Shown: positions 45,814 to 58,962 of the stretch, in pieces
Layout: the number at the start of each line of letters is the position of its first letter
How positions within the stretch are numbered: position 1 is the first letter of the stretch
Source of the DNA: Neurospora crassa OR74A
Lineage: Eukaryota; Ascomycota; Sordariomycetes; Sordariales; Sordariaceae
DNA: 64,000 bases
Direction: 5' to 3'
NCBI RefSeq assembly: GCF_000182925.2
Contig: NC_026505.1
Span: 5,766,001-5,830,000 of the forward strand
Notes under the pieces: model-generated
What the model was told of the DNA's origin: nothing
Database searches by the model: none
The model's input: the letters and a program-made list of their open reading frames with translations, nothing else
Program-made: the position numbers and the translations under genes

Positions 45814-48800
45814 GAGGCCAGTAGGACTGTAGGACTGTAGGATGGAAATACCAATACCTGATAATATGCAAGGATATCCACGTTCGTAGGCCAGTGAATG
45901 AGTGCAGACATGTTTATCGGTATCCGGAATTCTCTGAATACAGTCCTCATCTATCCAGATCCTTTCATCCACTTGTTATTATTTCATTCAGCTATGACAG
46001 AGGTTCAGAAAGCTATCTAGTCAAATCTTCGGTTTATTCTCTAATCTGAGTGTATTTGCCTCTACATGGTCAGCTAGTCTATTGCCTCTTTTCTTCACAA
46101 TCACTTCAGCCAGTTTCCGCTTATAGTTACACAAACCTATTGTCAGTCATCATCAATGTATGGTTGATACCTAACGACCTCCAGACAAAGAGCCCGACAC
46201 CAGCGCCTTACAGCGCCACCCAATGATTAGATTACGAGGGGAGACGGGAAGTCAGTCAATCAGTCAGGCACATTTCGTCATCACCTAGTAGAGAATAGGT
46301 ACTGCAGTAAAGAAGATGTCGTAGTTGGGACAATGGGTTTGTATCGAGGAATCTACACTAGTAGTGGCGGGATCAGCCGTCAGGGACCGACCGCACACAG
46401 TATCAGCCTTGTAGCTTGGAGTTAAGGTTTCATCTCTTTTCAGCTCTGTTCCCTTGATGAAGCAGATACTTTTGATGATGAGTGCCACTTTGAGATAGCT
46501 GGTATATTTGTAGTTTCTGTGTACGATATGTAAATGACATGGAAAGAAGAAGGGAAAAAGGAAAGGGCGACTTAACTGATGGGTTGGTAGCTAGTAGGTA
46601 TTTTGGGCGGTTCTTCGAGGTAGGTACCTTGATGAGCAAACGAGGCTTGTGGTTAGCTAAAAACAACTGTTCTCATCAAGGTTGTTTCATGACATCGGGA
46701 GGGGCAACCGTATTGTGAATAAAGAGAGAGGACCAATTGTCAGAAATTCTAGAGCTTATAACTTCATTCGCGGATATTTCTTCCACGATCAGGTAATAGG
46801 AAACGTTGACTTTGCACATCATTCAGGTCCTTCTCTCTCTTTGTGCTTGTGCTGCGGTCGACAAAGACAACAGGTAGTGTATAGACTGAGAATGTCAACG
46901 TACAACTGAGCTTTTCCCCATTTTTTGCATTGCTGGGTGAGGTTCATGCCAGCGGCTTCGGGGATTTTAAAGGCCGTTCGTTTGAACCCGTTCAGTCTTT
47001 CGGAGCTTTTCAACTCTGGAAGTTTCGCCAAGTCCCCTCCGTTTCGTCACTTTTGGGCTTTCGTTTCCAGTGATCTGCCAAGGAAACATGCCGCTCAAGC
47101 CGCTGCTCGCTCGCTTGCTCGCTCGTAGCTCGGCTCGTGCTCGTGGGCGCTCACGCGGCGGGAATGTCGGCATGTCCATGTGGTTTGGCAAGTTTCACAA
47201 AAACATTGGCATGTCAGTGGTTGCACGTAGTTGAGGTCGGGCTGAGTACCTTGTAGTAGTGTACACTATGTAGAAGCCCCAGAGAGGCTGAGTTGGCTCA
47301 ACAATGCCTCAGCCACTTGTTGGTGGACAACGAAACGGGGCAGGGGTCATTTAAAGAGTTGTGTGGTGGTGATCTCCCGTCAGCGGAATCCACACGATGG
47401 AGAAGAAACGGAATGATGTTGGGTGGATGAAACGGAGCGAGGTGAAAGATCATCGAAGGGTAAGGCCCTGATCGGCTGGATGTCCTTCCCCCTTCGAGCG
47501 CCGAAGAATGTGCTAGTAAAGAATATTCCGAGACACGCTCTTGTCAAAGCGAGAGGTTGAATTCTTGGTTGTAACCAAATTAAAAGGTAAAGAATGGAAG
47601 ACCAAAGATCAGGACGGGAACTTCGCATGGAATGGTTTCCTTGGCCTGTTGACCGATGACGAAATGCCCCCCCTCTTTGGGCACAAGCGTCGGCAGGCTA
47701 AGAAAAGTGGGTCTTGCTGCCAGGTGCCTGGGCGGGCTTCGTTGTTTGTGTGTGTGAGACGGAGAGTCCCCTGCTGCAAGTTATTTTCCAGCGCATCACT
47801 TGTCCAGATTCGTCTCTCCATTTCAACCCGAAGGCCCGAACAAGCTCCATGCGATCCGAAGAGAAATGCAAGATGCATTATGCGCCGAATATGGATGACC
47901 TAGCTCAAGCCCTTTGGTAGACTTAGAGAATCATCATGAAGGAATTCAGAAGGCTGAAGAATGATTGATGACGGCAAGAACAGAAGCGGGGGAGGGGCAG
48001 ACCTGAGGAATCCCTTTCCTCATCCAACCAAAAAAACATTTCGTCAGGTGCCCTGCACATCAAGTCACTGTCGAGGGTCATCCGCCGCCGCGGCCTGCTT
48101 GAGACTTCGTTCTCGTCCAAGGGAGGCATGGATGGAGGAGTCACCATTTTCCCGTTCACAGAGACTTGAACAAACAAGCCACTGGACTTGTTTGTGTACA
48201 CACATCCTCGTGCTGATCGGGTCACAAGGCTGTTCAGGAAAAAGACAGGGTCCGTCTCAGGTGAAACAAAAAGTTTCTCCCGGTTTTACAAGTCCCGAAC
48301 TGTGGTAAAAGACATATAGGTGGGTACTTACTATTGGTACCACACCACGACATCTCTCCTAGTGTAGATGTAGCCTTGCCAGGACTGCCCGAAAGACACG
48401 GATACCTACAGAGAACACCTTACCCTCTCTCGGCACCCTACAGAAAGCATTAGAGTTGCCTCCTGCTGTGTTCGAGAATCTTCAGCGACAAGAGAGTATC
48501 ATCTTCTCAATCAGCACCGTATCTGTTGGTAGCAGTCACACTTCCAAGGTTTTCTGGACGCCGCCATCTCCTGATCTGCTTCTTATGGAGACTATCCACC
48601 GCGAGACAAGTACCTATACCCACTGATCACTCAACTATGCAGAAAGGGTCTCTTCCGGCCGCTAGCAGGACGGCTTCATGTCACGGAAAATGCAGGGCCT
48701 CTTTGCTGTTGGGCCTTTTGTCTGACAAGACAAGAGCACATCTCGAGGTTGCCTAACCAGCCAGCTGAAGGGTTTAGACTGTTGGTATGAATCACATGTG

Positions 48801-49806
48801 TAAGACGGGTTGATGTCCGCCTGTCAAAGTGACTCGTCTGATACCTCCCTTTCTCAACAAACGGATGCGAACGTCATCTAGACTCAGACTCAGACTCAGA
48901 CAAGCTTTGGTCTGTCGAACCCTTTGATGAGACCCTCACAAGCTCTCAACTGCCTATGGGCCAACACAAAAGATTCCAGAACGCTCGAGCTGGCCAGCCT
49001 TGTAAAAGCCATGTGAAAGCCATGATTTGGCGACTTTCCACGCAGGTACACCTGCGCCGCCATAAAAACGTGGGCCAACCTTCAACGTGTTTGGGATCCA
49101 ACAGCTTCGTTCAGATCATCGTATCTTCTGCTTGGTTTCCACAAGCATGGCATGACTGGAACTGCCGTCGGCCCTACGAAGAGACTCGAAAAGAGTACAT
49201 GTGCCCACACCAAGATACTTGTACCTTGGCTTGCAGCCGGCCAGGGGACCACGAACAAGAAACAGGTTGCCTGATCAAACTTTGACCATCTCAAGAGGCA
49301 TAAACCTACGTAGTATGACTATCCCAGGTACCATAGTAGCTAGGGCGCCAGAGAGAATACGGTCTCACATACCAAGACCTGCTCACCGTCGACGTAACGG
49401 AGCCCCACCCAGCCATCCCCATTCCCACCCTTTCCACCATTCCCACTCGGTCCCGTATAGCACCCCTCCTTGCCCACTTGACCCCCCCGGCTCTGGCTCT
49501 TATACCAAGGACTCAGCCGCTCTGCCTATCCCACTTCTCTTTTCTTGCTTGACTTTGCTCTAAATATCGACTCTTCCCATATCTTTTCTTACTTTGCGAC
49601 TTAACCAGATACCCAAACTCTAAATTCTTTGGAGTTTTGTTGTTGTTGTTGTTGTCGTGGTAAACATCGATCTCTAACCCCTGAACGTACTAAACAAACA
49701 CTCACACGCTCTAACAGCTATAGTGGATATTTCCTTACTTTGACCATCCCCGGATTACACAAGAGCTCAGACCACCCGTTCATCGGAAGTCAGATACAAG
49801 AGAAAC

Positions 49807-52800
49807 ATGGCCCAGGTCTACCGCGAAGCCCGGTACTCCCGGGATTCTTCTCCTTCGGGCGACGAGGGCTACAGAAGGTCAAGCTCCCGCCGTTACAAGC
49901 AGGCGCCGAGCCACAGCCATGAGAGAGTCTATGAACGCGAAATTGACGTTATCGACGATGACCGCCAGGGTGCCCGTCTAGACGGCCGCTTCTTTGGTCG
50001 TCCCACTGGCGGCGAGCTTGTTCTTGATCGCAGAGATGACCGTCTCTATCCTGACCGGCCACGATCTACCGCCGGCCAGGGCAGTACCTACGTCGAGCGC
50101 CGGTACCGAGAGACGGAGGACTGGGATGGCGACAACATCCCGGACCGCGAGCGCACTGTGGTCGAGAAGCGTCTGGTTACCCACGACGACGATGACTACC
50201 ACTATCGTCACGATTCCAGCCGAACCAGGGACAATGACGGATGGGAGCGTCGTTCCTATTATGACGCCGAGAGAGATGCCGAGGTGCGTGTGGAGAGAAA
50301 GGTAGAGCGCCGTGAGGACGGCTCCGAGGTCATCCTGGAGCGCCGGATTCGTGAACACATCGATCACGACCACGGTGCCGACGTCGAGATCTACCGCAAG
50401 GAAACCGAATACTACGAGCCTGCACCACAACCGCCCATCGTCATCCGTCAACGTCCCGCCGAGCAGAGGATCATTGTCCAAGAGGCTGCTCCTCCCACGG
50501 TGGTCCTCCGTGAGCGCCGCGATGATTTTGCTCCCTACGTCGTCGAGGAGACCAAGGAGGAGTACATCGTCGAGCACATCGATGACCACCCCCACAGTCA
50601 CAGTCACAGTCACAGCCGCCACCGTGACGGTCACCACCACTCCCACTCGCGCTCTCACCACCGCCACGAAGATGACGAATACTACACCCGTGTTTCCCGT
50701 CGCGACGAGCGTCGCAGCCGCAGCCGCTCCTCCTCCGCCAGCCCCCACCGCAAGCGCCACATTGCCGAGGGCGCTCTCGCCGGCGCCGGCGTTTCTGCTC
50801 TGATTGCCTCGCGGCGCGACAAGGAAACAGGTGAGGTAGACAAGCACCGCGGGCGCAAGATCGTCGCGGGCGCTGCTCTAGGCGCCATAGGCACCGAAGC
50901 CGTCCGCCGCGCCCACAGCGCCTACAAGGAACGCCACGATGACTCGGACGACGAGCGCCACCACCACCGCTCTCGCTCACGCTCTAATTCGCACTCCCGC
51001 ATCAAGACGGGCTTGGGCATCGCTGCTGTGGCTCTGGCCGCTGCTGGTGCCGCCAAGTACTACGAGTCCAAGAAGGTCGAAAAGGAAGAGGCGGAGCGCG
51101 GTCGCTCTGCCCGTCGCTACAGCGAGAGTGACTACTCCCGCTCGCCCAGCCGCAAGCGGTCCAAGTCCCGCGCTGGTTCCGTAGCCAAGGCGGCCCTCGG
51201 TACCGCCGCCGCCGTCGGTGTCGTGCAGCACTACCGCCACAAGCGCAGCAAGTCCCGCCATGGCTCGCGATCCCGCAGCTCCAGCAGCGATCGTAGCGGA
51301 CACCACTCGAAGCTGAAGACCGGAGCCGAGATTGTCGCCGCTGGCGTAGCCGGTGCCGCAGCCAAGAAGATGTACGACAAGCACAAGGAAAAGAAGGAGC
51401 ACTCGCGCTCGCGCTCGCGCCACGTCCCCGACCACTCCCGTGACCGTGAGTACTATGACGACGACGACGACGACCTCGACCACAAATACGCTCGCCGCGA
51501 ACGCGTCTATAGCAGAAGTAGGAGCAGAAGCCAAGTCCGGTCCGCATTACCCTCTTCCTCTTCTAATAAGAATAACCATGCCCGATTCGAGGGGACCGTC
51601 GCTGATGATCCTGAATTCTTAGGTTTGGTTGAGTACGGAACGAACCCCGTGCCCGTTCAGAATGAAGAACGACAACAGCAGTCGCATAGTAAGAGAAAGG
51701 CAGCGCTTGCTACGGCTGGAGCAGCGGCGGTTGCTGCTGCTGCTGCGGCTACGGCAGCGGCAAAGCATGAAAGACATAAACGCGATAAGGAACCACCGCC
51801 GACGCCACAGTTACTATCTGCTGTTGACGACTACGATGATAACGGGATTGCCACGGGGTACGAGTCGGCGGCGGAGGAGCAGAGAGCGAGAAAGGAAGAA
51901 CGCCGTCGAGAGAGGAGTATGAGGAGGAGACAGCGAGAGAGGGAGAGAGATGAGGAGAGAGGTGGTGCGCTGTTGGTCCCGAGAACGAGAGAGGAGGTGG
52001 AGGAGGAAGTTGGTTATTACTCTGATAGTGAGGATAGCGAAGCGGAGAGGATGAGAAGACGCAGGGCGAAGAGTAGGGACTCGAGGATAGAGAGGGAAAG
52101 GAAAGAGAGCAGGAGTCCAGAGAAGAAGCCGGCGAGGAGTAAGAGTCGGTTAGGAAGGCTGGCTGCTGGCGCCGCGGCGGCGGGGGCAGCGGCTATTGGG
52201 ATCAAGAAGATGGGTGAGAATAACAAGGAGCAAAAAGAAAAAGAAAGGGAAGAGAAGAAGGAGAAAGAGAGAGAAAGAGAGAAGAGAAGGGATAGGGAGA
52301 TAGAGAGAGAGGAGAGGGAGATGGGGCTGGAGGAGAGAAGAAGCAGTAGGGATAGCGATAGAGAGAGGATGGAAAGACAACGGGAGAGGGAACTGGAACG
52401 TCGACGTGAGTGATCTTTCTGCTTATCATCTGTCTTTCAGTGAGCTTCTCCTTGGAATCATCGATACTAACGAGAACACAGGCTACGAGGAACAAACCGC
52501 TCCATCCGACCCTTATTACAAGCGGCGGCAACCGTCGCCTCCTCACGCGTCAGGCGGATATCCCCCAGTACCTCCTACACCTCCTGCTATCGCCTCTGCT
52601 GCCGCTTCTGTTCCGACAGCTCCACCACCACAACTACAGCCGCATCGCTTGTCAAATGGGTTCACGCAGCTTCCGAACATCAACTTCACTGACGTAAACA
52701 ATATCCAAACACCATACCCGACGGGGCCGGAGGCGATGCCGATGCCTGTACGGGGACCAGCACCAGTTCGACAACAACCGATCCAGCAACCACAGCAGCG

Positions 52801-54236
52801 ATATGAACCATACAATCCACGAGAATACGTTGCTAGCTATTCTCCACCTCCTCCAGGTCCCGAAGTACCATCGGTACTTGTCCCGGGCAAAGGCGCTTCA
52901 GCTGCCGCTGCAGCACAACCACCTCCCGCTTCTGCTTCCCAGGGAGTCCCTTCCCCGCAAGATGTTCCCCCAGCACTGAGGGCTCCCCAAGGGGTACCCG
53001 CCTCGCTGATGGTGGGTGCGCCATCGCATCTTTCGCAGTCGCAGTCGCAGTCGGTGATTGGGAGGAACCGTCCTGAAGAAGTGAGTATCAGATCTTCTAG
53101 AGATTTGCCAAGGTCTCCTACTACGGGTTTGGGTGATGAGAGGATGAGGGAAGGCCGAGAAAAGCGCCACCGCCGCCGCTCGATGCACATGTCTAGGTCA
53201 AGGCCTAGGCGGTCGAGAGGTGCTGGTGTCGTTGACGTCGGTGCCGATAGTGGCAGTGGCAGTGGCATGATAAGAGAGAAGGGTGCGTTTTCTTGATCAC
53301 TTTTCCTTGGCTATTGTTTTGAGTTGCTTGATTCATGCTGCCCCTTCCTTCTGCCCCCTTCACTCCTCGCCCTGTTCTATTCAAATATGACCGCTCTTAG
53401 ACAACGATACTAACAACCCTTTTCTTACAGATGGTCTAAGTCTAACCACCGCTCTCCACCCTCCCACACCAACCGACTCTTCCTTTTCCTCTTCTTCTTT
53501 CTCAGAACCCGAGTCTCCCCACACCCCAAGTTCTACCCCCAAAGAGAAATCCGTAACCTTCATCCCCCTCTCCCCCAAATCCTCTCAGACCCTCCAGCGC
53601 CACCACGAAGAGCAAATGGCCAAAGAAACCGCCAAGCGCATAACCTCGGGCTCGGGCGTCGACCCCGATAAAGATACCTCTGACATCTCGGACTTTGAAG
53701 ACCGTCTCGACAGAGAACTCAACGCTTTGGTGCCCGCTAAATACCGCTCTTCTTCTTCTTCTTCTACTACCCCTGTCCATGTTCCTGAATCTTCCTCCTC
53801 CTCCAACGCTTTATCTCGCCGTGACCGCTCTCCTTCAACCCGTCACAAGGACGACTTCAACACCGACAGCGACGCAACCCTCGAAATCCTCCCAGACCGA
53901 TTCACACCCGACGGCCAACCGTTGGATTCTCGTGATCCCCGCGATGGTAAACTTCATTCGAGAAGAGGCGAGTTCCTCTACCATGATCACCACGGGAACG
54001 GACTCAAGCAGATCGCTGGTACGGGACAGTGGGGTGTCAGCGGGACGGACGCGCAGGCGGTAGACAGGATCGTGAGGAAGGTGGAGGGGGTGTTGGAGGG
54101 TAAAGGAAGTTGGGCGGGGTTGGTCATGGGGTTGTTGAGTGGACGGTTGATGGAGGGTAGTGAGGTGGGAGTGGAAAGTTCAAAGCCGAAGAGGAGGAGC
54201 AGGAGGAGGTTGGGGATGGCGAAACTTGGGGTTTAA
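49807..54236 (+). CDS. DUF3824-type Arg/Ser-rich protein with repeated Ala/Gly segments (1401 residues)
   Basis: Three exons, 49807-52405, 52482-53282 and 53431-54236, give 1401 residues. Both introns have perfect TACTAAC branch sites and join in phase. The N-terminal 300 residues are rich in Asp, Arg, His and Tyr (VYEREIDVIDDDRQG, RDDFAPYVVEETKEEYIVEH). From about 318 to 800 short Ala/Gly-rich hydrophobic stretches recur roughly every 40-130 residues ([86 protein letters not shown]), each followed by basic Ser/Arg/His-rich sequence. An Arg/Glu coiled coil ends exon 1, exon 2 is Pro/Gln-rich, and exon 3 ends in a compact segment (GTGQWGVSGTDAQAVDRIVR). This resembles DUF3824 proteins of filamentous ascomycetes, whose function is not established. 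The glycine-zipper-like repeats could mediate membrane or oligomer contacts. Confidence 0.75.
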
Positions 54237-55090
54237 CGGGTGTGATGTGTGGTGGTGCTGGATGTCTGACGAGTTGATGTTGGGTACCTAAGTATGGTGT
54301 TGATGATGGAATGGTTGATGATGATGGACGAAGATGATGGATACCGATGGGATGGGATGGGATGGGATGGAATGGGACGATGACTGATGATGATTAATGA
54401 TCATTTTCTTACTTTGTCATTTCTTTCTTTTCTCTCAGTTTCTTTCTTGCTTTGGATACTCTTCTTTATGATTTTACCTTTTGATGACTTGCTATTTAGA
54501 TACGACGTTATGTTTGTTTCCATGCCTTCATGTTTGACATGTTGTGTTGATGTTAAAGATGGGTGATGATGGGTGTAATGGGATTTGTCTTTGTCTCTCC
54601 CTTTGATAATGTTCTCGTCAGTTAGTCGATATAGCTTGATACCAATACTACCTAACTGCTTTTACTTAAACTCTACTAGACCATATCCAAGCATGCAGTT
54701 ACGTGATCATCAACATGTAAACTGACGGAGACATACCGTATACAGACACATCGCCCAAAGACAAATTTCCCAAGCCACCATTTAACGTAGTTCATCCATC
54801 AAGCATCGGAGCTAACACTCCCTTGCCATTGCCCACGCACCATCCTGCTCTAGACTACATGGCTACATACATCTTTCCTTCCTTTTCGTCCGCCTGCCTC
54901 GGTGAAATCATCCACGTGTTAGACCATTCAATATCACCGTCACCGTGCCACCTTCCATACTTCCCCGGTCAACGAAAGAGGTCCGTCCGTCCGTCTTCCC
55001 CTTCCCGTGTTTCGACTCACTCCCTCACTCATTTCGTCGGTTTGCCAACGTCACGGTACAGTCACACAGGAATTATTCTCTTTCGAGGAA

Positions 55091-55253
55091 GAGCAAGAGC
55101 AAGAGCAAGAGCAAGAGCAAGAGCAAGAGCAAGAGCAAGAGCAAGAGCAAGAGCAAGAGCAAGAGCAAGAGCAAGAGCAAGAGCAAGAGCAAGAGCAAGA
55201 GCAAGAGCAAGAGCAAGAGCAAGAGCAAGAGCAAGAACAAGAGCAAGAGCAAA
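55091..55253. repeat. (GAGCAA)n hexanucleotide microsatellite, about 27 copies
   Basis: About 27 tandem GAGCAA units with one G-to-A variant near the right end. The array is open in several frames (Glu-Gln, Ser-Lys, Arg-Ala). Confidence 0.95.
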
Positions 55254-55321
55254 GACGCTGGGACGGGATTCTCCAAATTTCAGCATGTTTTCTCCAGGGT
55301 AGTTTGTTCCCGAGGAGAATG

Positions 55322-55503
<182 letters not shown>

Positions 55504-56086
55504 CGGTGATGAGATGAAAGTAAAAGATGGGAAAGGATTGACAAGGTAGTAGAAAGGCGGCGCGACAGCTTAATGGATATGCAACGTGGATGCGATTGTC
55601 GTAAGAACTAAGAAACAGCAGAGACTCGAAGATATCATGGAAGGAACGGACAATTGGCGGGAGGCGTGAGACAAAACAACCCTCGACAAACGGAAGCTGT
55701 GACTGCAGTCGCATTAAGCCTTCACGCGTCTCTTCATGCTCCTTGGACCGACATTGTGCTCTCTTTTGTGTGCTGCTTCTAGGTAATATAAGGAGGTAAT
55801 ATGCATCAAAGATCAGATAGGGGAGGGAGCAGCCGTAATGATCTCATCGCCAGACAAACGTACAAAAAGTCAAGTTTTAGCTGCGAGCTTGTCAGCCAAC
55901 AATAGAGAAATGATGCAGCGTATCTGGTGGTGAAGAGTCCTTTCGCTTCAACATCCCATATTGTGTATAAGTAAAAGCAGACGCCGCTGGATGAGAAAAA
56001 ACAAAAGGAAACCACAACTATTCAGTACAAAATGCCGTAAAGCCCTCAAGTCTATGATATCGAAACTTTCGCTCAGGGTCAATCGA

Positions 56087-57666
56087 TTACGAGGAGCTAT
56101 CCTTCTCCTTCTCCTCCATCTCTTCAGCCATGACCTTCAACTCATAGGAAAGATCGTAGCACTCAGCCAGCAAAGCGCTGACGCTCCCTTGGCCCTCGGG
56201 TATATCGCCGCCAACCATGAACTTGCCATCGACGCGCATGTTGTCAATGGAGTTGAGCTGTAATCCAACGTTAATCACTGTCCAGTGCCCATGGGGCAAA
56301 GATTGACAAACATACCTTCATGCTGTAGGGATACAGCTCCCTGACCGAGCTGACACCGCCCGAGTCCTTCACCTCGATCAGGCACCGCTTCAGCGTCTGG
56401 AGCTGGTTATAGATGGGCAGCAGAGCCTCCGATACCGGCTCCGACGAGATCATCAGGTAGTAGATGTAGCCATAGCTCCTCCTGATGAGGTACAGCAGCG
56501 TACGCTGGACGTACAGCTCGGCGGGCTTTCCTTCGTCGTCCAGCCAGTTGCCATCCACTCGGCTCTCATCTATCTTGTCGAGCTTGCGCTGGTAGTCGTA
56601 CAGGTCCGTCTCGCGCAGTGACCAGGCCTGGGTGATGGACAGCTTCTCGAGCTCATTACGGATGCTGACAAGCTGCTCGTGCCTAGCCTTGAAGGCCTCG
56701 GGGATAACTCCTTTCCTAAGGTGGGGGTCAGGAACTGGCTGGCAGTGAAATGTGGGATAGTTGTACGTACCTTTCAAGAACAATGTCAGACCACCTGAGG
56801 CAGACATCCACTAGGCGCGATACCCTCTCGCTACCACGAAGAACTTGGCCGTCTGGCCCGACAAAGTTGCCATCCACCCTCGACTCGTCAATCTCCTTGA
56901 CCTGCGCTTGTAGCCTCTGGACCTCTGATGCCGAAAACTGTGTGACCTGTTAGCTTACCATTCTCGTATCCGTCCGCCCTTGTGCGTCCTTACCTTGGCC
57001 TTGGTGTTCGCAAGTGACATGGACCGTAGTATGGAGATCAGCCTCTCATGCATGCTCTGTAGCGGGTCCTGCAGCTCGTCCACCCTCTTCTTCAGGTTAT
57101 CCAGCGAGCTATGGCAGAGCTCCAGCCGGTTGGCCAAAAGCTCAACAATGTAGGGCGAGTGGGCGGAGGGGTCCGAGGCCGTCATGATCTTGTCGAGCTG
57201 CGAGAGGGTGTGGGCTATGCTGTTCAGGTCTTTGGCTGAGTAGAGGTCGGCCTCGGTCAGGTGGTCGAGTAATCGCTTGATGGTCGAGGTCAACGCATAG
57301 GCGGCAGGGGCTTCTTGTGTGCGGCCGATGGTCATGAAGAAGAGGGAGAGGAGCTGTAGGCAGCTCTCGAGGACTCTGTCGACTACGGGGGTGGTGTTAG
57401 ATTTTCCTTGTTCAATTGGCAGCTTGGGATGGGCTATGGAGGATGGGCGTACCTCTGGTCTCGGTCACCTTTTCCCCTTTCCTAATCTCGTTGAGTTCCT
57501 TGACCTGCTCGACAACCTGATCATAGTGTACAATCACATCCTGAGTGCGGATGTATTTTGTTCGGTCTCTCTTGAGGAGCAGCAGCTGATCGCGGATGGC
57601 TGAGAGCTTGTCGAGAATGGCTTGTTCCCGCTCATCTTTCGGCATGGGCATCGCCGGAGTCTCCAT
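56087..57666 (-). CDS. UPF0662 / DUF2408 family protein (446 residues)
   Basis: Five exons on the minus strand: 57666-57453, 57382-56994, 56937-56771, 56715-56316 and 56257-56087, with introns of 70, 56, 55 and 58 nt. The second intron has a GCTAAC branch. The protein is predicted all-helical without membrane segments. It starts METPAMPMPKDEREQAILDK and contains a motif present three times: EIDESRVDGNFVGPDG, KIDESRVDGNWLDDEG and SIDNMRVDGKFMVGGD. This pattern fits the DUF2408 family that includes yeast YPL260W. The family is conserved in fungi, and its molecular role is unsettled. Helical pairs around each motif suggest an alpha-solenoid or 14-3-3-like bundle, which is my inference. It is divergent from the ribosomal P1 gene. 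Confidence 0.8.
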
Positions 57667-58962
57667 TGTCGCTATGTGTTTATTGTGTTGTGTTGTGTTG
57701 TTTTGTGTTGGGTGTTTATGGGTAAAAGTCGGTGAAGTCGGTTGCGATGTCTGAGAGTTGGCTCGTTTTCGTTACTTGGATGATGCCGTTCGAGGGTCGA
57801 TGTTGGTTGAAGGAAAAGAAAAGGCGCGAAAGGATTGTTGAGAATGGGAAAGACGCAGCCAAGCAATTGGGAAAAGGATGGTGTTGCCGGAGCAAGGGAA
57901 TGAATGTTGGAAACGGGCGATTCCTTGTCCAAGTCCAGCTTTCTTTGATCCAAGGAGTAGACTTGGTCTATGTAATGTAATGCGCCTCAACAATGGCAAA
58001 GAGAGCGGGATGCAAGTTCAGTTGTTTGTCCGGTTGATGGCGTTTCTCCAAGTACTATGGTATTTCCCCTTTCCGACGGAGGAGTTGACAAGAGTGATGA
58101 ACGCTGCCTCCTGATTCGTGCGCTTTCCCTTGTTGATCTCACTCTTGTTGGTTTTTGCGGAATTGCTGGACTGAGTGCTGAAATAGGTGCAGATGGATGC
58201 TTCTCAGAGACAACCCGACGGGACGGGCTGGCGTGTCGGCAGGCACTCCGCTACGGCAGGAGAAGAGGCCTATGGCGCCCCGAATCCACAGCGGCGACGT
58301 CAGTGGATGCATGAATAGCGGCGGGGCGAAGGAGCTCCATGGTAGATAGTGTAGTGCCAAAGGAATGGTGGGGTTCTTGCCGACAAGGGTCGAGGCCTGG
58401 CGGAAAGCTTGTCGGACCAGGGCACTCGTCTTGGCAAGGCTGGGCGCCAAACTGCCCGGCCTGAATCGATGAGGTGCTTCCCCAAATTCCAGGCCATACA
58501 CTATGGTCAACTGGTGGGGGAACATCAGTCGTCCCGATCCGGTACAAGTGCGAGGGACGGCAATGCCCTGGAGGCCAGCACGTGCCTGTTGGGCGGTAGC
58601 GGCAGTCAGGGCAGCACTGCCCTGCACCCAGTCCTACCTACAGTACCACCAACCCTCGGGTTCGGGTTGCGAACTGAACCGCTGGTTTGGACCGTGACAT
58701 CGTGGGGCTGTTGCATTTCCATCTCCCAGCGTGCACAGACCAGGCAAAAAGCAGAACGGCAGCTCAAAAGAGTCTTGGCATCCAAGCCGCTGCCAGTCGC
58801 TTGCCAGCTGCCCGCCTTTGTAGGGTCCCAGGGCATTTTTTGAATTGCCCACAACTAATTAAATTTCACTTCCCGCGAATTTCTAGCTAGGACATCATCC
58901 CACGATCGAACAGCCCTCCCGAGACTCAGCATCTTTGCGCCTCGACAATCAACACCATCAAA
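57667..58962. promoter_or_regulatory. Divergent upstream region between the DUF2408 gene and rpp1
   Basis: About 1.3 kb without a supported gene. A GTGTTGTGTTGT run lies just upstream of the DUF2408 start (57675-57712). The segment before 58963 is the likely leader of the P1 gene. Confidence 0.5.

Larger units (their letters stand above)
45332..49806. other. 4.5-kb gene-poor region
   Basis: No supported gene on either strand. Short tandem repeats occur at 45657-45681 (GAGGT units) and 45759-45813 (CTATG/CTAGG units). The right 400 bp, from about 49400, is C- and CT-rich and probably forms the promoter and leader of the DUF3824 gene. Open frames are short and lack domain patterns. A divergent small RNA gene cannot be excluded by eye. 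Confidence 0.5.

Noticed and set aside
49978-50980. Long minus-strand frames inside the DUF3824 gene
   Set aside because: They are shadows of Arg/Ser/His-rich coding sequence on the plus strand. The plus-strand gene has proper introns and start context.
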